DNA of 9,237 bases from Mailhella massiliensis (GTDB taxonomy: Bacteria > Desulfobacterota > Desulfovibrionia > Desulfovibrionales > Desulfovibrionaceae), in NCBI RefSeq assembly GCF_020741395.1, contig NZ_DYZA01000001.1, positions 1-9,237 on the forward strand, given 5' to 3'. Positions 1 through 6,326 of this stretch are shown here, one piece after another. Below the pieces are notes generated by a model. That model was given only the letters and a program-made list of their open reading frames with translations. It was not told the origin of the DNA and made no database searches. Position numbers and translations under genes: made by a program. Numbering within the stretch: the stretch's first letter is position 1; the number at the start of each line of letters is the position of its first letter.

Positions 1-99
1 CGATCATCTCGCCGCCGCAACCGCTCTTTCCGGAAAATCTTTTCTTCCTGCCGACGTCAGCATTTCTCCCTAAAAATCTTTTCCTCCCTTCCTCTTACA

Positions 100-230
100 C
101 CGGTGACGGGCGAAGCCCGGCAGCGGTCGGCCACCGCAGGTGGGCGCGGCAGCGCACACCTGCACTGACGCGGGGCGGGCCGGGACGCAGGTCGAGCCTT
201 CCAACCTGTGCGGTAGAAGCAGGCCCGGCG
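100..230. other. Cluster of four predicted hairpins, possible structured RNA
   Basis: No credible gene is seen in 1-477; this block is the most structured part of it. Four stems can be paired by eye: 107-111 with 115-119 (GAA loop); 123-127 with 133-137 (5 bp); 136-142 plus 144-147 with 152-155 plus 157-163 (11 pairs, one G/A mismatch, loop GGCA); and 186-192 with 204-210 (7 pairs, one wobble), itself enclosed by 179-184 with 224-229. The second and third stems share two bases, so they are alternatives at their junction. No T-run follows on either strand, so this is not a simple terminator. GC-rich DNA forms chance hairpins, so a structured RNA is only a suggestion. The strand is undetermined. 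Confidence 0.3.
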
Positions 231-327
231 CAGCTTTCGGGGGAAAGGAGGATTCCGCATCGGAAGTGAGCCGGAGCCCTGCCTTCTGCGTTCTTCCTGC
301 GCGTGAGATTGCCTGATGAGGGGGTTC

Positions 328-371
328 GGGGGGAATCATTCCCCCCGGCGGGGTGCGGGGCGGCGCCCCGC
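328..371. other. Two adjacent strong hairpins in the left intergenic region
   Basis: The first is a 19-nt palindrome at 328-346 (six G, AAT, C, ATT, six C). The second is a 7-bp stem GCGGGGC/GCCCCGC with loop GGC at 355-371. On the plus strand the second is followed by a pyrimidine-rich stretch (CCTTTCCTGCCTTTTC), so the pair could end plus-strand transcription entering from the left. The T content is interrupted, so a termination role is uncertain. The carboxylase operon terminator lies just to the right and points the other way, which fits a convergent intergenic region. Confidence 0.35.
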
Positions 372-385
372 GTGCCTTTCCTGCC
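370..385 (+). repeat. 16-nt repeat, inverted partner at 8145-8160
   Basis: The sequence GCGTGCCTTTCCTGCC occurs here on the plus strand and exactly on the minus strand at 8145-8160. The similarity continues loosely beyond (TTTTCGTGCCTTTTCC here, TCTTCGGGCTTTTGCC there). Both copies lie in intergenic DNA. It may be part of a dispersed intergenic repeat of this genome. Confidence 0.4.
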
Positions 386-417
386 TTTTCGTGCCTTTTC
401 CGTTATCGCCGGGGCAT

Positions 418-452
418 AAAAAAGCCCGGCCGGGGGGGAGCCTGGGCCGGGC
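418..452 (-). terminator. Rho-independent terminator of the carboxylase operon
   Basis: Read on the minus strand, an 8-bp GC stem GCCCGGCC/GGCCGGGC (445-452 with 424-431, 13-nt loop) is followed at once by six T (423-418). It begins 25 nt after the stop codon of the last carboxylase gene. Stem strength, the T-run and the position all fit an intrinsic terminator closing the three-gene operon. Confidence 0.88.
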
Positions 453-477
453 GCGGGATCAGTGTTATTTTTGGGGG

Positions 478-1128
478 TTATTCGCCTTCGTTCCATTCGC
501 TCTGGACGCGGGCGACGACGTCTTCGACGGCGGACTGTTGTTCAGGGGGGCAGACGACGATGAGGGGGCTGCCGGCGTCGACGTTTCTGGTCTGGTCGAA
601 GTAGACGTCGTAGATGATGCCTGCGGGGCCGGTATAGCAGAGGGGGGCCTCACGTTTCATACGGGAGACGATGAAGAGTTCCATACCGTCGTGGATGGAG
701 ACGGTACGGCATCCGAGGATTTTGACCTTTTTATCCACATCGGGCACGAAGTAATACTTGGCGCGTTCCGGGGCGCAGAAGGCGTAGAGGCTTTCCTTCA
801 AAAGCTTGCTGACGACTTCCTGCCTGGTGAGGTAGTGGCGGATGAGGCCGAGGGGGGTACCGGCTTCGACGAAGGAGCCGTCGAGTTCGCGGTAGAGCTT
901 CTGGAGCACGCCGCGTTCTCCGGCGAGAACCTTGCAGGGGTTTTTCTCGCGCGTGATGGTGGCGATATGGGTACCGGGGATTTCCTTCCATGCGCCGGTT
1001 GCGCCGCTGACGCGGGCGCCCTCCTCGATTTCGGCAAAGCGAAGAACGCCGGTATGCGGGGCGCAGACCTCCCTTTCCGTATAGGGGGCGGCCTTGAGTT
1101 CTTCCATGACTTCGGCAATATCTCTCAT
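478..1128 (-). CDS. Biotin carboxyl-carrier-like protein with tandem barrel-sandwich halves
   Basis: A 216-aa protein, last gene of the carboxylase operon. Its likely role is to carry carboxybiotin from the biotin carboxylase to the carboxyltransferase. It shows two lipoyl/biotinyl-like halves. In the first (about residues 20-98: CAPHTGVLRF, then GSFVEAGTPLGLI), the place of the usual AMKM motif reads TREKNP, so the expected Lys is Arg. In the second (about 118-192), VSRMKREAP aligns with the classical AMKMEAP, making Lys158 the likely biotinylated residue, followed by the usual G-I-I-Y-D-V and V-D-A-G-S-P-L strands. Unlike a typical roughly 155-aa AccB there is no Ala/Pro-rich linker. The start has a GGGTGA ribosome site overlapping the upstream stop; the gap is 9 nt. 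Carrier identity is well supported by context; biotinylation of Lys158 is inferred. Confidence 0.8.
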   Translation of the reverse strand: MRDIAEVMEELKAAPYTEREVCAPHTGVLRFAEIEEGARVSGATGAWKEIPGTHIATITREKNPCKVLAGERGVLQKLYRELDGSFVEAGTPLGLIRHYLTRQEVVSKLLKESLYAFCAPERAKYYFVPDVDKKVKILGCRTVSIHDGMELFIVSRMKREAPLCYTGPAGIIYDVYFDQTRNVDAGSPLIVVCPPEQQSAVEDVVARVQSEWNEGE

Positions 1129-1137
1129 GCGTTCACC

Positions 1138-3381
1138 CTAGCGATAGTAAAGGTTGCGGCCGCCCATGGTTTCGAGGGCCTGGCGCAGGTTGGCGCGCAC
1201 GTCGCGCCTGTCCCACACGCCCTGGATATGCCCGCGGGAAAGGGCCTTGTAGCAGTTGTGGTGATCCGGCGGGATATCCATACCGGTGGTGTTCTTGATG
1301 ACGCCCGGCCCGGCGAAGCCTATGTCGGAAGAGCGTATGGCGAACTGGTAGAAGGCGCAGCCGAGGAAGCTGGCCACGGGGCCGCCGTAGGACTTGGTAT
1401 CGTAGAGCACGAGGTAGAGGCCGCCGGACTCGATGTAGCGGCGCACGGCCACGGTACAGCGCGGCATCTGAATGACGCCGTGAGTGCCTTCCTGGATGCG
1501 TATGCCTGCGGTGCCGTGGCAGTACACGATGAAGGGGTAGCGCTTGCGGCGCGCGCGGTCGGCGGCGGCCACGAATTTGGAGCCTTCGGCCACGCCCACG
1601 GAGCCGCCGCGGAAGGAGCCGACAAGGATGGCGACGACCACCTGCACGCCGTCGATACGGGCTTCAAAGGTGATGCAGCCGCTTTTGAGGCCGGTTTTTC
1701 TTTTGGCTTCGGCGATTTTCTCGTCGAAGCCGGGGAAGGAGAGGGGGTTGCCCGCCTCCACCTCGGTATTGAACTCATAGAGGGAGTTCTCGTCGAAGCA
1801 GTTGTTCATGACCCACTGGTATTCCATGGGGAAGTGATGGCCGCAGGTGGAGCACACGCCCGCGAATTCGTTGTAGAGGTCGGGGGCCCACATGTCCATG
1901 CAGCCGCGCTTGGCGGAATAGGGGCAGGATATGGCGCGGTCTTCCCTGGCCTTGTCGCTCACCCAGGCCCAGCCGGAGCGGTCGTTCTCTTCCCACTCGG
2001 AAAGGGTGGTGAGTTCCTCCTCGGCGGCGGCGTTCTCCGCCACGGGCTTGCGGCGCAGTTTATTCCAGGGCTTCATGGCGCGCAGCTTGACCATTTCCCA
2101 TTCGGAGCCGAGCTCGTCGAGCAGGTTGGCGAAGGTGCGGCGGTTGCGATGGTAGAAATCGTAGATGAGGCGGTTGTAGATCTCCCACCACTGTTCCGAC
2201 CATGCGTCGCCGAGGCGGCCCATGATGGAGCGGCGGTTCTGGCACTCGCGGTGCGAGGCCTTGATGAACTTGTTCTGCCGCCTTTCCACAAGGCGCTGAC
2301 GGGCCTTGCGGGAAAGATCCCAGCGCACGGAGATCTCGTCGAGATTCAGCTCCCTGTCGCGGAAGCGGCGGAGCGTGGCCGCGCGCAGGGGTGCGAGCCC
2401 GCGGGCCGCGAGCACCACCTCGTCGGTGGCGCGTATGACTTCCTGGCGTATGGTACGGAAGAATTCGTAGTGATAGGGCCGCGCGCCGAGCACAGGTTCC
2501 TGAATGATCTTGTCGACATAGCCGAACTTCAGGTTGTCCTCGGCGGTGAGGTGCAGGTCTTTGGCGCAGCGCTCCACCAGGTCGGCGGAAGCGCGGGCCC
2601 CGCCGCGCAGGCGGCCTTCAATGGCGGCCGCGCCCTCGGGGGAGATCACGGAATAGTAGCCGTGGGAGAGCATGAGGCGCTTGTCGGCCAGGGAAATGGC
2701 CTCCGCGCCGCCGGAGCCGCCCTCGGAGAATATGGCGATGAGCGGCACAGTGAGCCCGGCCATTTCATAGATGTTGCGGGCAATCTGCTGGGCCGCGCCG
2801 GGGTAGTCTTCCAGGGGGTAGCCGCCGGGGGTGAAGACGTAGGCATGGATGGGTATGCCCTCGGTCTCGGCCACGCCCATGTAATGCTTGGCCTTGGCGT
2901 TGCCCCAGGGCTTGGCGGAGCCGCCGTTGCGGAATTCCTCGCCGTGGCCCTTTTCATGGCCTATGACGAGCACGGGCTGGTGGCACACCTTGCCGTGGCG
3001 TTTGCGCGTGATGTAGGCGCGGGCAATGACCATGGCCGGGTCGTTGGTATGCTCGCCCTGGCCGCCGATTTCCGTGTAGTTGTCGTAGACGTTTTCAAGG
3101 ATATCGCGCAGGCAGATGCGCTGAGGGTGGCGCACGATGCGCACCTTGTCCATGGGGGTGAGCTTGTCTTCGAGCTTACATTCAATGAAGAAGAACAGGT
3201 CTTCGAGGGAAGTCATGTCCGCCTGCGCCTCTTCCTGGGAGCAAGTTTCGAGCTTCTGGCGCACGGCGCTGAGCCGGGACTCGAGAAGCGCTATGTCTTC
3301 CTCATGCTTGCCCGGGAATATGTCCTTGAGATAGCTCAGCCTGTCGGAAAGCTGATGCAGTTGCTTTTCCCATTCCATCAT
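1138..3381 (-). CDS. Fused acetyl-CoA carboxylase carboxyltransferase, alpha (AccA-like) then beta (AccD-like)
   Basis: A 747-aa protein transferring the carboxyl of carboxybiotin to an acyl-CoA, presumably acetyl-CoA to malonyl-CoA. Residues about 1-300 match AccA: an N-terminal helical region, VRIVRHPQR (80-88), VIGHEKG, FTPGGYP, the oxyanion-type SEGGSGGAEAI (219-229) and YYSVISPEGAAAI. A basic helical linker spans about 330-470. The AccD-like half follows: a zinc ribbon with Cys486, Cys494, Cys510 and Cys513 (C-X7-C-X15-C-X2-C; the first pair is spaced wider than the usual C-X2-C), RGGSVGVAEGSKFV (591-604), GTAGIRIQEG (623-632), SYGGPVASF and IGFAGPGVI (687-695). The alpha-beta order is opposite to propionyl-CoA carboxylase beta chains, where the AccD-like half is first. 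Two Met codons open the frame; an AGGAAGGG-like ribosome site lies about 10 nt before the first. Substrate is inferred from family and operon. Confidence 0.9.
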   Translation of the reverse strand: MMEWEKQLHQLSDRLSYLKDIFPGKHEEDIALLESRLSAVRQKLETCSQEEAQADMTSLEDLFFFIECKLEDKLTPMDKVRIVRHPQRICLRDILENVYDNYTEIGGQGEHTNDPAMVIARAYITRKRHGKVCHQPVLVIGHEKGHGEEFRNGGSAKPWGNAKAKHYMGVAETEGIPIHAYVFTPGGYPLEDYPGAAQQIARNIYEMAGLTVPLIAIFSEGGSGGAEAISLADKRLMLSHGYYSVISPEGAAAIEGRLRGGARASADLVERCAKDLHLTAEDNLKFGYVDKIIQEPVLGARPYHYEFFRTIRQEVIRATDEVVLAARGLAPLRAATLRRFRDRELNLDEISVRWDLSRKARQRLVERRQNKFIKASHRECQNRRSIMGRLGDAWSEQWWEIYNRLIYDFYHRNRRTFANLLDELGSEWEMVKLRAMKPWNKLRRKPVAENAAAEEELTTLSEWEENDRSGWAWVSDKAREDRAISCPYSAKRGCMDMWAPDLYNEFAGVCSTCGHHFPMEYQWVMNNCFDENSLYEFNTEVEAGNPLSFPGFDEKIAEAKRKTGLKSGCITFEARIDGVQVVVAILVGSFRGGSVGVAEGSKFVAAADRARRKRYPFIVYCHGTAGIRIQEGTHGVIQMPRCTVAVRRYIESGGLYLVLYDTKSYGGPVASFLGCAFYQFAIRSSDIGFAGPGVIKNTTGMDIPPDHHNCYKALSRGHIQGVWDRRDVRANLRQALETMGGRNLYYR

Positions 3382-3414
3382 ATATTCTTATCCCTTCCTG
3401 GCGAGGACAGGAAA

Positions 3415-4836
3415 TTAGAAACGCAGGATGCGCTCCGTTTTTTTCTTCAGAAACTCCACATTGGACTTCAGGGGCTCGCCCTTGCCGTCGTGCCCTTCCA
3501 GACGGAGCGTCTCCAGGAAGGCCAGGCCGTTGGCGCTCACCTCGGCAAGGTCCCTGCCCCAGATAATGGCGAGGGCGAGGTTCGGGTCGAACTCCGTGGG
3601 AATGGTGTAGGGGGCCTCTGCGGAAACCGGGGGCACATGGGTGTGCACGCGGCACCAGTCGTGCTCCTCCCAGCTGAAGCGGTCGATATCGCCCACCCAG
3701 GGAGAGAAGCCGTTGTCCGGGTCTTCGGCGATGATGCGGTATTCCACACCCACGCCGTGGAAGGTGATATCCTCCTGCGTGTAGCCCAGAGGCTCGCCGA
3801 GGCCGGTGCGTATCTGCTCGGCGATGAGGTCGACCTCCCTGCCCTTCACGCGGCTGATTGCGGCGGAAACGCCGTTCTCCACCTGAATACGGGTGTTCAC
3901 TTCCATAAGGAAGGGGTGGCCGTCGCGCGTGACTATCCACTCCCAGGTGCCCACGCTGTCGTAGCCGACCTTGCGGGCCATGTTCAGCGAATGCATGACG
4001 ATTTCGTCAAGCAGCGCCTTGGCGTCGAAATCGTAACGGATGGAGGAAGGGTCGAAGCCCGGGGCCACTTCAAGGCGCTTCTGGCGGCCGGTGGACTGGA
4101 TGGAGCAGTTGCGGGTGCCGAAATGCACGGGACGGCGGCCGGAACGGTCGGAAAGCACCTGCACTTCAAGATGATTGAAGTCCTTGACGCGCTGTTCGAT
4201 GAGCACGCCTTCGTCCTTGAACTGGCGCATGGCGTAGTTGCGGATGCGGCGGTACACCTGGCGGAACATGTCGATATCGTACACTTCCTCGATGCCCATG
4301 CCGCCGCCGCCCGCGGAAGCCTTCACCAGCACAAGCGGCCGGGCTATGCCCTGCTGCATCTGGAAATCAAAAAGGGAGCGGGCGATTTTCTCCGCTTCCA
4401 GCTCGTCGTACACGGGCCTGTCGGAACCGGGCACCGTGGGCACGCCCAGGGAGCGGGCGAGGCGCTTGGTGTTGATCTTGTCGCCGAGGTCGCGGATGAC
4501 GCGCCACGACGGCCCGAGAAAGACCAGCGGCCGGGAGCGCTCCGTGACGCGGCGGGCGAAGCGGAAATCTTCCGCAAAGAAGCCGTAGCCGGGATGCACC
4601 GCCGTAGCGGCGGATTCGTCGGCCACGCTCAAAAGCTCGTTGGCGTCGTGATAGGATGAAATGCGGTACAGACTCTTCTCGCCGCCCAGCTCGCGGGCCA
4701 GGGCGACATGGCCGGAGCAGGCGTCTTCCGCGGTGTGGACGCATACGAAGTCGAGCCCCAGCTTCCTGCATGCCTGAATGATGCGAACCGCGATTTCACC
4801 GCGGTTGGCAATGAGCACTTTATGCTGTTTGTTCAC
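3415..4836 (-). CDS. accC: Biotin carboxylase subunit of acetyl/acyl-CoA carboxylase
   Basis: An ATP-grasp enzyme that carboxylates biotin on the carrier protein using bicarbonate and ATP. First gene of the operon, 473 aa. Seen: N-terminal VLIANRGEIAVRI, HPGYGFFAED, the glycine-rich ATP loop KASAGGGGMGI (about 172-182), CSIQSTGRQKR (the Lys matching E. coli K238), EVNTRIQVE (312-320, with the metal-binding Glu, catalytic Arg and final Glu) and EYRIIAEDP (Arg about 367). After IQVE the family usually has HP; here it is NG. A GTG start at 4836 is preferred: AAGGA lies 6-7 nt before it and the protein then opens at NKQHKVLIANRGE, where biotin carboxylases normally begin. An upstream ATG at 4878 would add 14 residues without family resemblance. 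The next gene starts 33 nt downstream. Confidence 0.92.
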   Translation of the reverse strand: MNKQHKVLIANRGEIAVRIIQACRKLGLDFVCVHTAEDACSGHVALARELGGEKSLYRISSYHDANELLSVADESAATAVHPGYGFFAEDFRFARRVTERSRPLVFLGPSWRVIRDLGDKINTKRLARSLGVPTVPGSDRPVYDELEAEKIARSLFDFQMQQGIARPLVLVKASAGGGGMGIEEVYDIDMFRQVYRRIRNYAMRQFKDEGVLIEQRVKDFNHLEVQVLSDRSGRRPVHFGTRNCSIQSTGRQKRLEVAPGFDPSSIRYDFDAKALLDEIVMHSLNMARKVGYDSVGTWEWIVTRDGHPFLMEVNTRIQVENGVSAAISRVKGREVDLIAEQIRTGLGEPLGYTQEDITFHGVGVEYRIIAEDPDNGFSPWVGDIDRFSWEEHDWCRVHTHVPPVSAEAPYTIPTEFDPNLALAIIWGRDLAEVSANGLAFLETLRLEGHDGKGEPLKSNVEFLKKKTERILRF

Positions 4837-4955
4837 GCCATTTCCTTGTTGAAAAGGGGAAAAGGCCCATAAGACCATGATGATAGAAAAGGGGCAGGCG
4901 ATCCTCTCCTCCCGCTTGCCCGGTATGTGACGCTCGGCGGACAGGGGAAACCGGG

Positions 4956-4976
4956 GCCTTTCCGGCCGGAAAAGGC
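4956..4976 (-). promoter_or_regulatory. Palindrome/hairpin in the carboxylase operon leader
   Basis: A perfect 14-bp palindrome TTTCCGGCCGGAAA (4959-4972) extends to a stem GCC...GGC with one bulged A (4956-4976). It lies about 45 nt downstream of the predicted transcription start and about 120 nt before the GTG start codon of the biotin carboxylase. It could be a repressor operator or an RNA hairpin; no T-run follows on the minus strand, so it is not an intrinsic terminator. No regulator is identified. Confidence 0.35.
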
Positions 4977-5025
4977 GCGGAACAAAGGGCTCCGGCAGCC
5001 CGACGCGGCCGCCGTTTGTACGGCG

Positions 5026-5053
5026 ATTATACCCCGCATACGGAAAGAATCAA
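5026..5053 (-). promoter_or_regulatory. Sigma70-type promoter of the carboxylase operon
   Basis: On the minus strand a perfect -10 box TATAAT (5031-5026) follows a -35-like TTGATT (5053-5048, 4 of 6 to TTGACA) with a 16-bp spacer. Transcription would begin near 5019 and leave a leader of about 180 nt before the GTG at 4836. It is the only strong promoter match seen upstream of the operon. Confidence 0.6.
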
Positions 5054-5239
5054 GCCCCCTCCTTTTCTGCCCTTTTTATTTACGGATAGGGGGCGGAAAA
5101 AGGCCCGCCGGGGGAAAAGCGCAGGCAAAAAAGGGAGGGGACAAGGCGGCGGGAGGGCGCGGGCATCCTGCCCGGAAAAGGATTCCCCGCGAGCCCCCGG
5201 GCCCCATCGGCGGCGCCCCCCCGGCCTGCCCCGTCGCTC

Positions 5240-5266
5240 TTGACATTCTTCCAAAATATCTATGGT
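5240..5266 (+). promoter_or_regulatory. Candidate promoter upstream of the DUF3800 gene
   Basis: A perfect -35 hexamer TTGACA (5240-5245) is followed after 15 bp by TATGGT (5261-5266, 4 of 6 to TATAAT). The short spacer and modest -10 lower confidence. It sits where the sequence turns from GC-rich to AT-richer. If real, transcription starts near 5272, which argues against the in-frame ATG at 5262 (inside the -10) as the start of the following gene. Confidence 0.4.
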
Positions 5267-5315
5267 TAATTCGACGGCACGGCAGCCCGTTCCGGCATGT
5301 CCTGCTGTCGATTCC

Positions 5316-5347
5316 GAGGCCCACTTCATGTGGGCTTTCGTGTTTTT
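5316..5347 (+). terminator. Terminator-like hairpin just before the DUF3800 gene
   Basis: A stem GCCCAC/GTGGGC (5319-5324 with 5330-5335, loop TTCAT), extendable by one A-T and two G-T pairs, is followed by TTTCGTGTTTTT (5336-5347). It resembles an intrinsic terminator with an interrupted T-run and ends 10 nt before the preferred GTG start. It may end a short transcript from the promoter at 5240, act as an attenuator, or block read-through from upstream. An in-frame ATG (5328) lies in its loop. Confidence 0.5.
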
Positions 5348-5357
5348 CGGATTTCGC

Positions 5358-6209
5358 GTGCACTATTTTGCCTATCCGGACGAATTCGGCCATATCGGCC
5401 CTTTCCTCTCCCGAAGCGATCCGAGGCATCATACCAGCCCGGTATTCGGATTCGCCGGGATTGTCCTGCCTGTTACGGAAGTACGGAAATTCTCCATGTA
5501 CTTCTATAAGCTGAAGTGCCGTCTCCTGGAATGGGAGATAAGCCGGGACCAAAAAAACACTCCCGCATACCAGTGGGAAAAAAAAGGTTCCGCGCTCTAC
5601 TCCCTGCAAAATGTTGAGAAATATTCTCAACTCCGCCATGCGACATTCCGCCTTATGAATAAAATTGAATCCATCGGAGGATTTGTTTTTTACAGCGGGA
5701 TTGAAAAAGACCCCCCTCTTGACGAGCACACACCGGAAGCCCTTTATACTTCCGTATTGCGGGACTGCATCAGAAGGCTTGATCGTTATTGCAACAATAA
5801 TACCTCTACGTTCAGTATCCTGCTCGACGCCATAGACAGCATGGAACCGGGGGCAAAACGTAAGTTCAGGCTTGCCGGAATCAGCGCCGCAGGCAGCGAA
5901 ATGTTCAGATACCACCATGGAAATCCCTGCGCCGCGCTGCTTGAACCTCCGTATCAACTGGAAAGCCACCTCTACCAGAATCTCCAATGTGCCGACTGGT
6001 TTTGCGGATTACTGAATAAATATCTCATGTATCAGGTGCTTCCTGAACAGTACGCCGACTATAAGATGATGGAGACTTACTTCGGAGCCAGACTGCAAAG
6101 AGTTCTGAAGGCCGGCAGCCTCCGGCGGAAAAAGCCGCCGACGCCGGAAGAGAACATCCGCCCGGAGGAATACGCTCCTTCCCTCCAGCCTCCTTCTTCC
6201 GAAGGATGA
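5358..6209 (+). CDS. DUF3800 domain protein
   Basis: About 283 aa from the GTG at 5358. DUF3800 proteins are uncharacterised, with conserved acidic residues near both ends suggesting a metal-dependent enzyme, and often sit in mobile or accessory regions. Seen (from GTG as residue 1): YFAYPDEFGHIG (3-14, family Asp-Glu at 8-9), SPVFGFAGIVLP, WEKKGSALYSL, ILLDAIDS (154-161), EPPYQLES (196-203) and LQCADWFCGLL (209-219, the family Q-x-x-D signature). A charged, Pro-rich tail of about 30 residues follows. In-frame ATGs at 5262 and 5328 would add residues without family resemblance; 5262 overlaps a promoter-like -10 and 5328 lies in a hairpin loop, although GAGG lies 8 nt before it. The gene is visibly AT-richer than its neighbours and oppositely oriented, suggesting transfer. 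Family assignment is good, start uncertain, function unknown. Confidence 0.8.
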   Translation: MHYFAYPDEFGHIGPFLSRSDPRHHTSPVFGFAGIVLPVTEVRKFSMYFYKLKCRLLEWEISRDQKNTPAYQWEKKGSALYSLQNVEKYSQLRHATFRLMNKIESIGGFVFYSGIEKDPPLDEHTPEALYTSVLRDCIRRLDRYCNNNTSTFSILLDAIDSMEPGAKRKFRLAGISAAGSEMFRYHHGNPCAALLEPPYQLESHLYQNLQCADWFCGLLNKYLMYQVLPEQYADYKMMETYFGARLQRVLKAGSLRRKKPPTPEENIRPEEYAPSLQPPSSEG

Positions 6210-6259
6210 AGCCTCCCGAAAATGCTGCCGTTCAGCGCCCGTCGCGCGGAGCGTGCTGC

Positions 6260-6300
6260 AAAAAGGCCTGCGCGCCGCACACTCACGCCCCTTCCGCGCA
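6260..6300 (-). terminator. Weak terminator candidate after the two-TM protein gene
   Basis: On the minus strand TGCGCG (6300-6295) can pair with CGCGCA (6274-6269) around a 20-nt loop, followed by GGCC and five T (6264-6260). It lies between the convergent ends of this gene and the DUF3800 gene. The long loop and the gap before the T-run make it weak. No other terminator is evident in 6210-6326. Confidence 0.25.
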
Positions 6301-6326
6301 CGCTTCGGCACGAAACGGGCGGCGCG

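Noticed and set aside
34..89. Direct repeat AAAATCTTTTC at 34-44 and 73-83
   Set aside because: Only 11 nt of low-complexity sequence; two copies do not support a repeat array or a binding-site pair.
316..4659. A 4.3-kb open frame on the plus strand opposite the carboxylase operon
   Set aside because: The opposite strand encodes three proteins with clear family motifs. The plus-strand product is a Gly/Ala/His/Val/Asp-rich sequence without domains, a shadow of GC-rich codon use.
5239..5254. Resemblance of CTTGACATTCTTCC to the IS605 right end at 9096-9110, as a possible relic of a second element
   Set aside because: Only a short match is shared, there is no right-end hairpin next to it and no tnpB-like sequence. 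A promoter -35 box explains it as well.
5076..5987. A 303-codon open frame on the minus strand opposite the DUF3800 gene
   Set aside because: No recognisable motif or ribosome site, and it ends in low-complexity Pro/Gly/Arg sequence. The plus-strand product has the DUF3800 signatures.
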